From NCBI GenBank assembly GCA_016125355.1, contig WGLX01000011.1, positions 124,264 to 188,263 on the forward strand: a stretch of DNA of 64,000 bases, read 5' to 3'. Shown here one piece after another: positions 8,499 through 16,510 of this stretch (position 1 is its first letter; each line of letters begins with the position of its first letter). Position numbers and translations under genes: made by a program. This DNA is from Actinomycetales bacterium (GTDB lineage: Bacteria > Actinomycetota > Actinomycetes > S36-B12). Under the pieces are notes generated by a model, which saw only the letters and a list, made by a program, of their open reading frames with translations, searched no databases and had not been told where the DNA came from.

Positions 8499-9298
8499 CG
8501 CCGCATTCCCGCCAGGAACTGACCGCGCAGCGACACGAGGATCACCGCGGACACGATGACCAGGACGAGGCTGAGCGCGATGGCCTGCGAGCGCTGGACG
8601 TCGAGGGCTGCGTAGATCGCCAGCGGGAGGGTGCGCGTCACCCCCGGGAAGGATCCGGCGAAGGTCAGAGTCGCCCCGAACTCGCCCAGGGCCCGGGCCC
8701 ATGCCAGCACGGCGCCGGCGGCGATCGAGGGCGCGATGAGCGGCAGGGTCACGCGACGGAAGACCGTCCACCGACTGGCCCCGAGGGTGGCGGCGGCCTG
8801 CTCGAGGCGTCGATCCGCGGACCGGAGCGCCCCGTCGACGGTGATGACGAGGAACGGCATCGCGACGAATGCTTCAGCGATGACGACCGCCAGTGTGGTG
8901 AAGGGCAGCTGCACTCCGGCGAGCTCGTACAGGGGGCCGCCGGCGATCCCGTTCCGGCCGAACGCGGCCAGCAGGGCGACACCGCCGACCACCGGAGGCA
9001 GGACGAGTGGCAGCGTCACGAGGGCCCGCACCCAGGGCCCCGCGAACCAGCGGGTCCTGCTCATGAGCACGGCCAGCGGCACGCCCACGACGAGGGCGAG
9101 GCCGGTGGCGGAGAGCGAGGTGATGAGGGAGAGCCGCAGGGCCTGCAGCGCCTCCTCGGAGGTCAGTTCGGGCAGGAGGTCGCCCCAGGGCGCGATGAGC
9201 AGCAGCCCGAGCAGCGGCAGTCCGAGGAAGGCGATCGCGACGACGCCCGGAACGACGAGGTACCACGGCGTCGACTCGGTACGTCGCTTCCCCGTCAC
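8495..9298 (-). CDS. modB: Molybdate ABC transporter permease ModB
   Basis: A 267-residue inner-membrane permease with about six membrane segments and the binding-protein-dependent transport signature around EAAATLGASRWTVFRRVTLP, the coupling helix that contacts ModC. The start is GTG 9298, overlapping the modA stop by four bases; the 3' end overlaps modC in the same way. This tight coupling fits a single modABC operon. Confidence 0.9.
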   Translation of the reverse strand: MTGKRRTESTPWYLVVPGVVAIAFLGLPLLGLLLIAPWGDLLPELTSEEALQALRLSLITSLSATGLALVVGVPLAVLMSRTRWFAGPWVRALVTLPLVLPPVVGGVALLAAFGRNGIAGGPLYELAGVQLPFTTLAVVIAEAFVAMPFLVITVDGALRSADRRLEQAAATLGASRWTVFRRVTLPLIAPSIAAGAVLAWARALGEFGATLTFAGSFPGVTRTLPLAIYAALDVQRSQAIALSLVLVIVSAVILVSLRGQFLAGMRR

Positions 9299-10047
9299 GG
9301 CGTCCCGAAGCCGTACGTCGCGAGCACCTGCTGACCCGTGGGTCCGGCCACGAAGTCGACGAACTGGCGGGCGAGGTCCTGCTGCGGAGACGCCTTCACC
9401 ACGGTGATCGCGTACTCGTTGGTGGCGGCGACGTCAGCCGGGATGGGGATCGCTGCGACGTTGGCCGTCCTGATGTCCGTGACGTAGACGAGCCCGGCAT
9501 CGACCTCGCCGGCCGCGACCCGTCCGAGGACGGTCTTGACGTCGGGGTCCAGCGTCACGGGCGTGACCGTCACCCCGGCGTTCTGGAGTGTCTTCCTCGC
9601 CGCTGCTCCGCAGGGCACCTCGGGTGCGCACTCCGCCACGCGGACGCCTGGCTTGGCGAGGTCGGCGATCGACGTCAGGTTGGCCCGGTTGGCCGACGGC
9701 ACGGCGATCGTCATGGAGTTCGTGGTGAACGTCGGCGCATCGTCCGCGGCGGCGCCCGCCTCGACCACGGTGTCCATGGTGGTGCGAGACGCACTGGCGA
9801 ACACGTCGACGGGTGCACCGGAGACCACCTGCTCCGCCAGGCTGCTGCTGCCGCCGAAGTTCAGGCGGACCGTGGTGCCAGGGTGATCGGCCTCGAACTG
9901 CGTGGCGAGCTCGGTGAAGGATTCCGTCAGCGAGGCGGCCGCCGACACGGTCAGCGTGCTCTCGTCCGCGCCGGACGACCCGCTGCATGCGGCCAGCGCC
10001 AGCAGGGGCGCGACGAGGGCCAGGGCGAGGGCCTTGGTGCAGCGCAT
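9295..10047 (-). CDS. modA: Molybdate-binding lipoprotein ModA
   Basis: A 250-residue periplasmic-type binding protein. A signal peptide ends in the lipobox L18-A-A-C21, so the mature protein is a lipid-anchored receptor. The opening LTVSAAASLTESFTEL and the block GAPVDVFASASRTTMD are characteristic ModA segments that build the oxyanion site. ATG 10047 overlaps by one base the stop of the upstream TOBE regulator. It hands molybdate to ModB/ModC. Confidence 0.9.
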   Translation of the reverse strand: MRCTKALALALVAPLLALAACSGSSGADESTLTVSAAASLTESFTELATQFEADHPGTTVRLNFGGSSSLAEQVVSGAPVDVFASASRTTMDTVVEAGAAADDAPTFTTNSMTIAVPSANRANLTSIADLAKPGVRVAECAPEVPCGAAARKTLQNAGVTVTPVTLDPDVKTVLGRVAAGEVDAGLVYVTDIRTANVAAIPIPADVAATNEYAITVVKASPQQDLARQFVDFVAGPTGQQVLATYGFGTP

Positions 10048-10436
10048 CAGTGCTCCTCGAGCTCGACGATGACGTTGGTGGACTTGACGATCGCTGCGGC
10101 GCGGACGCCGGGGGCCAGCCCCAGCTCGTCGGCGGACTCCCGGCTCAGCAGCGAGGTCACCCGATGCGGGCCGGCCTGGATCTCGACCAGCGCCATAACG
10201 CCGTCCTTCTCCACCCGGGTGACGATCCCGGGGAACCGGTTGCGGGCCGACTGCGCCACTGGACCGGGTGCGACGTGCGCGTGCTCGGCCATCAGGCTCG
10301 CCACGCTGGCGGCATCGACCGTGCGCGGACCGTCGCCGGATCCGCCGGTCAGGCGTCCGGAGTCGAGCCACCGCCGGATGGTGTCGTCGCTGACCCCGAG
10401 GAGGCCGGCTGCCTCCGAGATCCGCATCTGCGTCAT
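10047..10436 (-). CDS. HTH-TOBE molybdate-responsive protein
   Basis: A 129-residue protein. Residues about 4-50 form a MerR/excisionase-type helix-turn-helix (MRISEAAGLLGVSDDTIRRWLDSGRL). Residues about 65-129 form a TOBE/Mop domain (RNRFPGIVTRVEKDGVMALVEI) of the kind that binds molybdate. It is the first gene of the mod operon, so it is probably the operon's molybdate sensor; this is inference. ATG 10436 (MTQMRIS) is preferred over the start 36 bases upstream because homologues begin at the HTH. Confidence 0.85.
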   Translation of the reverse strand: MTQMRISEAAGLLGVSDDTIRRWLDSGRLTGGSGDGPRTVDAASVASLMAEHAHVAPGPVAQSARNRFPGIVTRVEKDGVMALVEIQAGPHRVTSLLSRESADELGLAPGVRAAAIVKSTNVIVELEEH

Positions 10437-10507
10437 GCGTGACAAGATATCCCCGCATCTGCGGCACCACAACCCCTACTTCACCGCACCCGCAACCCCC
10501 CTCCCTC

Positions 10508-10755
10508 CGAGTTGAACCGCTTCCCGGCTCAATTCCGCAGAATTGAGCCGGTATCGGCGGTCATCCGGGGAATTGAGCCGCTTCGCGCCGGATCGTCCCC
10601 GCCCCCGGGCAGGCAACGGTGCCCCGCATCACGTCCAACCCTGCCCCCGGATCACCACCCCCCGGCGCTCGGGACCGGGAAGCGGTTCAGATCGGCGGAA
10701 TCGGCCCGAAAGCGGCTCAATTCTGCGGAATTGAGCCGGGAAGCGGTTCAACTCG
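10508..10755. repeat. Palindromic element A: inverted pair of 74-bp units
   Basis: This fills the only 311-base gap here (10437-10747). Arms 10508-10550 and 10713-10755 are a perfect 43-bp inverted repeat. Each arm begins a 74-bp unit (10511-10584; reverse strand 10752-10679): box GTTGAACCGCTTCCCGG, a 12-bp-stem hairpin with a 4-base loop, and a second GARCCGCTTC box. The boxes are 61 bp apart in both units. The 94-bp centre shows no coding potential. The right unit contains the stop codon of the VOC gene. No transposase lies inside. The 10437-10507 flank holds only the mod promoter region and a C-rich tract. Confidence 0.85.
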
Positions 10756-11164
10756 TGGAGGGGTGGCGGTCGGCGAAGAACTCGATGGGGATGCCGTCGG
10801 GATCACGTGCCGTCACCGCCCAGCCGTAGGGCACATCCTCGACGGGGCCGCGCGCGACGCCGAGCGCATCGAGCCGGGCGGCCCAGGCGCGCACCTCGTC
10901 CTCGGACGCGCACGCGAGGCCGAGGTGATCGAGGCCGACCCGACCGTGATCGAAGGCGTCACCGGGAACCGTGCGCTCATGCCGAGTGAGGCCGATGACC
11001 AGCCCCGACGGCCACTGCAGGCGCGCGCGCACCCAATCGGGCCCCTCGCGGCGCACGACGGCCGCGGGGCCGAGCAGGGCCTCGTACCAGCGGGCGCTGG
11101 CCTCCGGGTCGGTGACGCTGAGCGTGACGTGGTGGACGGTGGGCCCATCGCCGGGTAGGTCCAT
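10748..11164 (-). CDS. VOC/glyoxalase-like protein
   Basis: A 138-residue vicinal-oxygen-chelate fold protein with two beta-alpha-beta-beta-beta halves: VHHVTLSVTDPEASARWYEALLG opens the first and GLDHLGLACASEDEVRAWAARL the second, ending ARDPDGIPIEFF. Metal-ligand positions (His in the first strand, Glu in IEFF) are present, so it could be a dioxygenase, lyase or resistance protein; the substrate is unknown. ATG 11164 follows GAAGAAGGG. The final codons (serine AGT and TGA stop) lie inside palindromic element A. Confidence 0.8.
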   Translation of the reverse strand: MDLPGDGPTVHHVTLSVTDPEASARWYEALLGPAAVVRREGPDWVRARLQWPSGLVIGLTRHERTVPGDAFDHGRVGLDHLGLACASEDEVRAWAARLDALGVARGPVEDVPYGWAVTARDPDGIPIEFFADRHPSTS

Positions 11165-11227
11165 GGGAGTCCCTTCTTCGACGGGCATGGTGCGCAGTGC
11201 GGACTACAGTGGCAGCAGGAGGTTGCC

Positions 11228-11677
11228 ATGTCGTCCGCGTGGGTGTGGCTCATCACGGCGTTCATCGCCGTGGGCGTGGAGATCTTCACGGTCGACCTCA
11301 CCTTCGGGCTCATTGCCGTGGGCGCCGGAACCGCCGCCTTGGCGGCTGCGGTCGGTGCCCCGCTCTGGTTGCAGGCGGCCCTAGGGGTCGGGGTATCCGT
11401 CGCCGGCATCGCCTTCATCCGGCCTTACGCGCTCCGGCACCTGCGCGGCACGCCGCAGTCTCGGACGGGTGTCGACGCCCTGCCGGGCAGCCATGCCCGC
11501 ACCGTCGCCGAGGTCTCCCGGCTCGATGGCCGGATCATGCTCAAGGGCGAGGTCTGGTCGGCGCGGCTCGACCCGGACATCACGTCGGTCCCGGTGCCCG
11601 CGGACACCGACGTCGTCGTGACACGGATCGACGGCGCCACGGCGCTGGTGCATCCGATCGACCCGCCGCTCAACTGA
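11228..11677 (+). CDS. NfeD family membrane protein
   Basis: A 149-residue short NfeD protein: two or three membrane segments (about 5-70), then a C-terminal OB-fold domain starting near GVDALPGSHARTVAEV. NfeD proteins pair with SPFH/stomatin proteins in membrane microdomains, and the next gene encodes exactly such a partner 27 bases downstream. The protease domain of long NfeD forms is absent. The role is probably organising or stabilising the SPFH oligomer. Confidence 0.85.
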   Translation: MSSAWVWLITAFIAVGVEIFTVDLTFGLIAVGAGTAALAAAVGAPLWLQAALGVGVSVAGIAFIRPYALRHLRGTPQSRTGVDALPGSHARTVAEVSRLDGRIMLKGEVWSARLDPDITSVPVPADTDVVVTRIDGATALVHPIDPPLN

Positions 11678-11704
11678 CCTGCCCGTGACGATCAAGGAGA
11701 AGTG

Positions 11705-12619
11705 ATGGAAGCCCTGCTCCCCGTCGGTGTCGCATTCCTGGTGGTGCTGTTCGCGCTGCTGCTGCTGTCGCGGACGATCGTCATCGTCAAGCAGGCCGAC
11801 ACGGCCATCGTCGAGCGTCTCGGCCGCTACCAGCGCACCCTCACGCCGGGAATGAACATCCTGGTCCCGATCATCGATCGCATCCGCCAGCGCGTGGACA
11901 TGCGCGAGCAGGTGGCGTCCTTCCCCCCGCAGCCGGTGATCACGGAGGACAACCTGGTCGTGTCCATCGACACGGTCATCTACTTCCAGGTCACCGATCC
12001 CAAGGCGGCCACGTACGAGATCAGCAGCTACCTGGTGGGCATCGAGCAGCTGACCGTGACCACGCTGCGCAACGTGATCGGCTCCATGGACCTCGAGGAG
12101 GCGCTGACCTCTCGGGACTCCATCAACGGACAGCTGCGCGGGGTCCTCGATGAGGCGACCGGCAAGTGGGGCATCCGGGTCAACCGCGTCGAGCTCAAGG
12201 CCATCGATCCGCCCCAGACCGTGCAGGAGGCGATGGAGAAGCAGCTCAAGGCCGAGCGCGAGCGCCGAGCCGCGATCCTCACGGCCGAGGGCCAGAAGCA
12301 GTCGGCCATCCTCAACGCCGAGGGCAAGAAGCAGGCGGAGGTGCTCGCCGCCGAGGCGGACGCCCAGGCTGCCGTGCTGCGTGCCAAGGGCGAGGCCGAG
12401 GCCCGCGTCATCGAGGCCGACGCGGAGGCTCAGGCCGTCATCAAGATCTACGAGGGCCTGCGCAGCGCGGATCCGCGACCCAACGAGCTCGCGCACCGCT
12501 ACCTGCAGGCGCTCCCGGAAGTGGCGGCCGGCGAGTCCAACAAGGTGTGGGTCGTCCCGGCCGAGCTGACGGCCGCGATCGGCCGCATCTCCGACGGTCT
12601 GCGCGGCGACGGCTCCTAG
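11705..12619 (+). CDS. SPFH/Band 7 stomatin-like protein
   Basis: A 304-residue membrane-anchored SPFH protein of the QmcA/paraslipin type. One N-terminal membrane segment (about 5-22) precedes the Band 7 domain (about 30-190: RLGRYQRTLTPGMNILVPIID). A long Ala/Glu/Lys-rich coiled coil follows (about 190-265). A good AAGGAG site lies 6 bases before ATG 11705. With the upstream NfeD gene it forms a two-gene operon for a membrane microdomain scaffold. Confidence 0.9.
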   Translation: MEALLPVGVAFLVVLFALLLLSRTIVIVKQADTAIVERLGRYQRTLTPGMNILVPIIDRIRQRVDMREQVASFPPQPVITEDNLVVSIDTVIYFQVTDPKAATYEISSYLVGIEQLTVTTLRNVIGSMDLEEALTSRDSINGQLRGVLDEATGKWGIRVNRVELKAIDPPQTVQEAMEKQLKAERERRAAILTAEGQKQSAILNAEGKKQAEVLAAEADAQAAVLRAKGEAEARVIEADAEAQAVIKIYEGLRSADPRPNELAHRYLQALPEVAAGESNKVWVVPAELTAAIGRISDGLRGDGS

Positions 12620-13308
12620 CCTCGGGCGCGGGCCAGGCCCCGTTCGGCTTCGCGACGCGCGACGGTGCTGAGGTCCGGGTGCTCGTCGAGGAAGGAGCGC
12701 ACGGCCGCGGGATCCCATCGAGTCACGTCGCGCAGGGCCCACCCGATCGCCTTGGCGATGAAGAACTCCCGCTCGGCGGCGTAGCGGTCGCACATCGTGA
12801 GGAGCCGGTCGAGGTCGGTTCGCTCCCGAAGGCCGCGCTGGTGGCCGATCGCGGCCCGAATGAGCCACCGGTCGCCGGAGTCCCACCAGCGCCACATGGT
12901 GGCGACCTGGTCGGGGTGCGCATCGACGACCGGGGTGATCACGGCGCTTCCCAAGGCGTCGACGGTGTCCCACCAGGGTCGGTCCAGCAGGAGCGACTCC
13001 GTCGGGTCAACGACGAAGTCGCCGGGCAGGCGCCTCGCATGACGGGCCAGCAGGTCGCAGGCGGCGTACTGGTACTCGCGTTCCGGCAGGGTCCACAGCC
13101 CCCGCACGACGGAGGCCAGGTCGGGGATGTCGAGGGCCGGCAGCGTGCCCCAGGCCTCGCGCTGCGCCCGCCTGCGAGTCGGGGCCTTCACCCCGAGGAA
13201 CGGCGAGACGTCCTTCATGTAGGCCTGCATGGCCGTGGCGTCGTCGGCCCTCGCCAGCGGCGCGAGCGCCCGAACGGTCGCCGCGATCCAGTCTCCGGTG
13301 ACGGTCAT
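12616..13308 (-). CDS. DNA alkylation repair protein (AlkD-like HEAT repeats)
   Basis: A 230-residue protein of the AlkC/AlkD superfamily, all-helical HEAT-like repeats that remove alkylated bases. Typical segments are FLGVKAPTRRRAQRE near the start, EREYQYAACDLLARH in the middle, and WWDSGDRWLIRAAIGHQ and REFFIAKAIGWALRD towards the end, the latter carrying the conserved residues around the lesion pocket. ATG 13308 overlaps the YdeI-family stop as ATGA, so it is translated from the TetR-led operon. The gene is convergent with the SPFH gene and overlaps it by four bases. Confidence 0.88.
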   Translation of the reverse strand: MTVTGDWIAATVRALAPLARADDATAMQAYMKDVSPFLGVKAPTRRRAQREAWGTLPALDIPDLASVVRGLWTLPEREYQYAACDLLARHARRLPGDFVVDPTESLLLDRPWWDTVDALGSAVITPVVDAHPDQVATMWRWWDSGDRWLIRAAIGHQRGLRERTDLDRLLTMCDRYAAEREFFIAKAIGWALRDVTRWDPAAVRSFLDEHPDLSTVARREAERGLARARG

Positions 13309-13904
13309 CCGGATCCCTTGGGCCGCCATTGGAACGCCCGCTCGCCGCGCTGCGCCTTGAGAGCGATCTCCTCGGCACGTCGGCTCCTGGTGTCGGGTCG
13401 CTTCGCACTGGTCACCGAGAAGATCAACTGCTTCCGGACGCCCGGCGGGAAGGCGTCGAACTCGCGCCGACTGCCGGGGAACCGTCGGAACGCCTCGATC
13501 AGTTCCCGGGGGAGGGTCAAGGACTCGCTGTCCTCCAGCGCGTCCCAGGAGCCGTCCGCCTTGGCCGCATCGATGACCGCCTGCCCGGCGGGGGTCATGA
13601 GGCCCTGCTCGACGAGCGCGGTCACGCGAGCCTTGTTCGAGGCGGCCCAGCCGCTGCCCGTGCGTCGAGGTGAGAGGTACAGCTTGGTGCGCAGGTCGTC
13701 CACGCGGCCCGGGCGGCTGTCGATCCAGCCGAAGCACAGCGCCTCCAGGACGAGGTCCTCGTACGTCGGACCCGGCTTGCCGGCCGCCTTCTTGTAGGTG
13801 ATCACCCACACCCCCGGGGAGGTGTCGTGATGCTCCTCGAGCCAGCGACGCCACTCGTCCCGGCTGGCGGGATGGGTGTGGGCAGCCTCGTCGTGGGCGG
13901 CCAT
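13305..13904 (-). CDS. YdeI/OmpD-associated family protein
   Basis: A 199-residue protein of the YdeI/OmpD-associated family. Diagnostic stretches are the N-terminal EEWRRWLEEHH-like segment, TYEDLVLEALCFGWIDSRPG, and TKLYLSPRRTGSGWAASNKARV. In E. coli YdeI is linked to resistance to polymyxin-like stress, but the biochemical function is unknown. ATG 13904 overlaps the TetR stop by one base (TGATG). It sits in an operon TetR-YdeI-AlkD. Confidence 0.87.
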   Translation of the reverse strand: MAAHDEAAHTHPASRDEWRRWLEEHHDTSPGVWVITYKKAAGKPGPTYEDLVLEALCFGWIDSRPGRVDDLRTKLYLSPRRTGSGWAASNKARVTALVEQGLMTPAGQAVIDAAKADGSWDALEDSESLTLPRELIEAFRRFPGSRREFDAFPPGVRKQLIFSVTSAKRPDTRSRRAEEIALKAQRGERAFQWRPKGSG

Positions 13905-14614
13905 CAGTCCTCCGGGGCAAGACCGAGGTCGACGGCTACCCGCGTCATCTGGTGGTCGAAGAACGCCGCCCGAAGAGCCGGATCCTCCTCCACGACGTTG
14001 TGCAGGTGGCCGAACAGCTCGAGGGAGATCGTGCCCAGCAGGGTCCCCCAGGAGGACAGGCCGCGGAGCATCAGGTCCTCGCTGACGGTGTCGGGAACGG
14101 CCTGCATCATCGGGGCGAGGGAGGCGCGCACCTTCCGGGGCAGGCGGCGCGGCTGCGGCGCGCGTCCGTCGGCCACCATGTCCACGAGAACGCCGATGAG
14201 CACCATCGGGACCCGGGTGGCCGGCCCGGTCGTGTCCTCAGGGGCGGCATAGCCCGGCACCGGAGAGCCGTAGATGAGGGCGTACTCGTGCGGATGCTCG
14301 ATCGCCCAGCCCCGCACGGAGCGGGCGATAGCCAGGAATCGGCCCGGCAGGTCCGAGCGCCGTTGCGCAGCGTCGGCCCCCTCGACGGCCGCGCCCACGC
14401 TGTTGTACGCGTCGATGATCAGGAGCGTGAGGAGTGCGTCGCGGTTGGGGACGTACCGGTACACGGCGGAGGAGACCATGCCGAGGTCACGTGCCACCGC
14501 GCGCAGGGAGAGGGCGGCGGCCCCCTCCCTGGCCAGATGGGCACGGCCGACCTCGACGATCTCGCGGGTGATCTCCGCCCGGGCGCGTTCGCGGGCCGTG
14601 CTTGCCGTGGACAC
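13904..14614 (-). CDS. TetR family transcriptional repressor
   Basis: A 236-residue regulator. The N-terminal TetR helix-turn-helix is at about residues 30-60 (AALSLRAVARDLGMVSSAVYRY); the C-terminal part is a TetR_C-type ligand domain. GTG 14614 (VSTASTARERARAEI) fits the family; the longer frame upstream would add an unrelated hydrophobic stretch. It is divergent from an epimerase gene whose promoter carries a 17-bp palindrome, the probable operator. It leads a TGATG-coupled operon with the YdeI and AlkD genes. Confidence 0.88.
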   Translation of the reverse strand: MSTASTARERARAEITREIVEVGRAHLAREGAAALSLRAVARDLGMVSSAVYRYVPNRDALLTLLIIDAYNSVGAAVEGADAAQRRSDLPGRFLAIARSVRGWAIEHPHEYALIYGSPVPGYAAPEDTTGPATRVPMVLIGVLVDMVADGRAPQPRRLPRKVRASLAPMMQAVPDTVSEDLMLRGLSSWGTLLGTISLELFGHLHNVVEEDPALRAAFFDHQMTRVAVDLGLAPED

Positions 14615-14655
14615 GTGTCCATCATGGACCACAAGGAGAGCGGCGGCAACAAACG

Positions 14656-14710
14656 AGAGCACTGCTCTTGACATGCCTCATCGACCTCTCTACTGTGAGC
14701 AGTGCTCACA
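14656..14710. promoter_or_regulatory. TetR operators and epimerase promoter
   Basis: TTGACA (14668-14673), a 17-base spacer and TACTGT (14691-14696) form a strong promoter towards the epimerase at 14740. A perfect 17-bp palindrome TGTGAGCAGTGCTCACA (14694-14710) overlaps the -10, and a second palindrome AGAGCACTGCTCT (14656-14668) ends in the -35. Both share the core GAGCA/TGCTC, so the TetR protein encoded divergently probably binds both and represses. Confidence 0.75.
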
Positions 14711-14739
14711 TAACAGAGCACCTATCACAAGGAGACGCC

Positions 14740-15699
14740 ATGACTGCACTGCCCATCCTCGCCGGAACCCACCTCGTGGTCGGCGCCGGCGAGGTCGGCT
14801 CGGCCACGGCCACGCTTCTGGCGGACTCCGGGGCCGATGTGGTCCTCGTCAGCCGCAGTGGCCGGGGCCCGATCCACCCGGCGATCCGGCGCGTGGCGGC
14901 CGATGCCTCCCGCGCCTCGGCGCTGCTGGCCGCGGCCCCGGACGCCGTGGTCGTCTACAACTGCGTCAATCCCGTCTACACCCGCTGGGAGCAGGACTGG
15001 CCGCCCATGGCCGAGGCCTTCCTGGCGTACGCCGAGCGCACCGGTGCCGTGCTCGCCGTCGTGTCCAACCTGTACGGCTACGGACCGGTCGACGTGCCGA
15101 TGACGGAGGATCTCCCTCTCGCGGCCACCGGCCACAAGGCGGCCGTCCGGATCGCGATGTGGAGGGATCAGCTCGCCGCGCATCAGTCCGGACGCATTCG
15201 CATGACCGAGGTCCGCGGGTCCGACTACCTGTGCCCGGGCGTGCAGAGCATGTTCGGCGACCGGGTGATGCCCCGCCTCCTGACCGGCAGGGGCGTGCAG
15301 CTCATCGGCGATCTGGACGCGCCGCACACCTGGACCACCCCGGCCGATGTGGCCCGCACGCTGATCACTGTCGCCGCGGACCCGCGCGGTCACGGGCGTG
15401 CGTGGCATGTGCCGAGCAACGCGCCGCGCTCGCAGCGGCAGGTCGTGGCGGACCTCGCAGCTGCGGCGGGGATGACCCCTCCCAAGGTCTCCGCCGTCCC
15501 GGGTGCGGTCCTGCGTGCCCTGTCGGTCGTCCAGCCGATGCTCCGGGAGCTCCGCGAGACGGACTACCAGCGCACGCGCCCCTATGTGCTCGACGACAGC
15601 GCAGCCCGGACGACCTTCGGGCCGGCGCCGACGCCCTGGGACGAGGTGATCGCCGGGCAGGTGGCCGCCTACCAGGACTCTGCGACTCGGGTTGCATGA
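14740..15699 (+). CDS. NAD(P)-dependent epimerase/reductase
   Basis: A 319-residue extended short-chain dehydrogenase fold. The dinucleotide motif is GAGEVGSATA near residues 16-25 (GxGxxG). The SDR Tyr/Lys pair is degenerate (YGYGPVDV; GHKAAVRIAMWRDQL keeps a lysine), so it may act as an atypical reductase rather than an epimerase. A GGAG site precedes ATG 14740. It is controlled by the palindromic operators upstream and the divergent TetR, a common arrangement for self-induced redox enzymes. Substrate unknown. Confidence 0.82.
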   Translation: MTALPILAGTHLVVGAGEVGSATATLLADSGADVVLVSRSGRGPIHPAIRRVAADASRASALLAAAPDAVVVYNCVNPVYTRWEQDWPPMAEAFLAYAERTGAVLAVVSNLYGYGPVDVPMTEDLPLAATGHKAAVRIAMWRDQLAAHQSGRIRMTEVRGSDYLCPGVQSMFGDRVMPRLLTGRGVQLIGDLDAPHTWTTPADVARTLITVAADPRGHGRAWHVPSNAPRSQRQVVADLAAAAGMTPPKVSAVPGAVLRALSVVQPMLRELRETDYQRTRPYVLDDSAARTTFGPAPTPWDEVIAGQVAAYQDSATRVA

Positions 15700-15711
15700 C
15701 AAAAAGGTAAG

Positions 15712-15752
15712 ATCACTTGCCATAGTGATAAAGACGCTTTACATTCAGGGCA
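15712..15752 (+). promoter_or_regulatory. Promoter and palindrome before the DUF4097 operon
   Basis: TTGCCA (15717-15722), a 17-base spacer and TACATT (15740-15745) make a promoter whose start point would fall at or next to ATG 15752, predicting a leaderless mRNA. The palindrome ATCACT-N6-AGTGAT (15712-15729) covers the -35 and is a candidate operator, possibly for the zinc-ribbon HTH protein (DUF2089) encoded in the operon. Confidence 0.6.
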
Positions 15753-16510
15753 TGACAACCGATCTTCGCAGTATCCTCGACCGGGTCGCCTCGGGCGAGA
15801 TCACCCCCGATGAGGGGCAGCAGCTGCTCGCCGCCTCCGGCCGCACGCCGACTACCGCGGCTGCCGCAGCGCCGGTCGAGCGCGTCGCCCTGCGGGTCAC
15901 GGGCGTCAAGCTCACCGTGCTCGCCGACCCGGGCGTCCACACCGCCGTCGCCGACGGACCGCATCGGGTCCTGCACGAGGGCGGAACCCTCGTGATCACC
16001 TCAGATCTCTCGACGGGGGACTACGCGACCGAGACGCCATGGTCGGCCTTCCGGACGTGGGTCAACTCCGGGTTCCGGCCGGCCGAGCGGATCATCGTCC
16101 GCGTCAACCCCACGCTCCCGCTGGATGTCAGCCTGACGGCCGGCTCGCTGCGACTGTCCGGCCAGCAGGCGCCCGTCTCTGTCGTCGTCGAGGCCGGCGC
16201 CACCCGACTGGAGAACGGCCGGGGCCCGCTCCAGGTCTCGACCCGGACCGGCAGCGCCGACATCTCCTGGCAGTTCACCGGCTCCTCGGACATCGCCGTC
16301 GAACTGGGGTCCGCGGCGATCCGCCTCCTCCCCGGGTCGGATGCCACGGTCAGTGTCGACTCGAGCGTGGGTGCCGCGTCGGTGAGCGGACCCGAGGGCT
16401 CCCGTGGGTCCCTGCCGGGAGGCGCCATCGCCCCCTTCGCCGTCGGGGACGGGCACGGTTCCCTCGCCGTCAATGCCCGACTGGGGTCCGTGGACGTGAT
16501 GGTCCCGTGA
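15752..16510 (+). CDS. DUF4097-type beta-helix protein with SHOCT-like N-terminus
   Basis: A 252-residue protein. Residues about 5-28 (LRSILDRVASGEITPDEGQQ) form a SHOCT-like short helical module. The rest is a repetitive beta-strand region of the DUF4097 adhesin-like type, with alternating hydrophobic/Gly-Ser strands. No signal peptide is seen, so it is probably cytoplasmic. The start is ATG 15752, at the predicted transcription start. It overlaps the next gene by one base. Function unknown; it belongs to a regulator plus ABC exporter operon. Confidence 0.78.
   Translation: MTTDLRSILDRVASGEITPDEGQQLLAASGRTPTTAAAAAPVERVALRVTGVKLTVLADPGVHTAVADGPHRVLHEGGTLVITSDLSTGDYATETPWSAFRTWVNSGFRPAERIIVRVNPTLPLDVSLTAGSLRLSGQQAPVSVVVEAGATRLENGRGPLQVSTRTGSADISWQFTGSSDIAVELGSAAIRLLPGSDATVSVDSSVGAASVSGPEGSRGSLPGGAIAPFAVGDGHGSLAVNARLGSVDVMVP

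Noticed and set aside
10508-10755. Insertion sequence
   Set aside because: No transposase frame lies inside, and no direct target repeats are visible at the ends; kept as a repeat element instead.
11381-12973. A 530-codon minus-strand frame across the SPFH gene
   Set aside because: A shadow of the SPFH coding region, with no family features.
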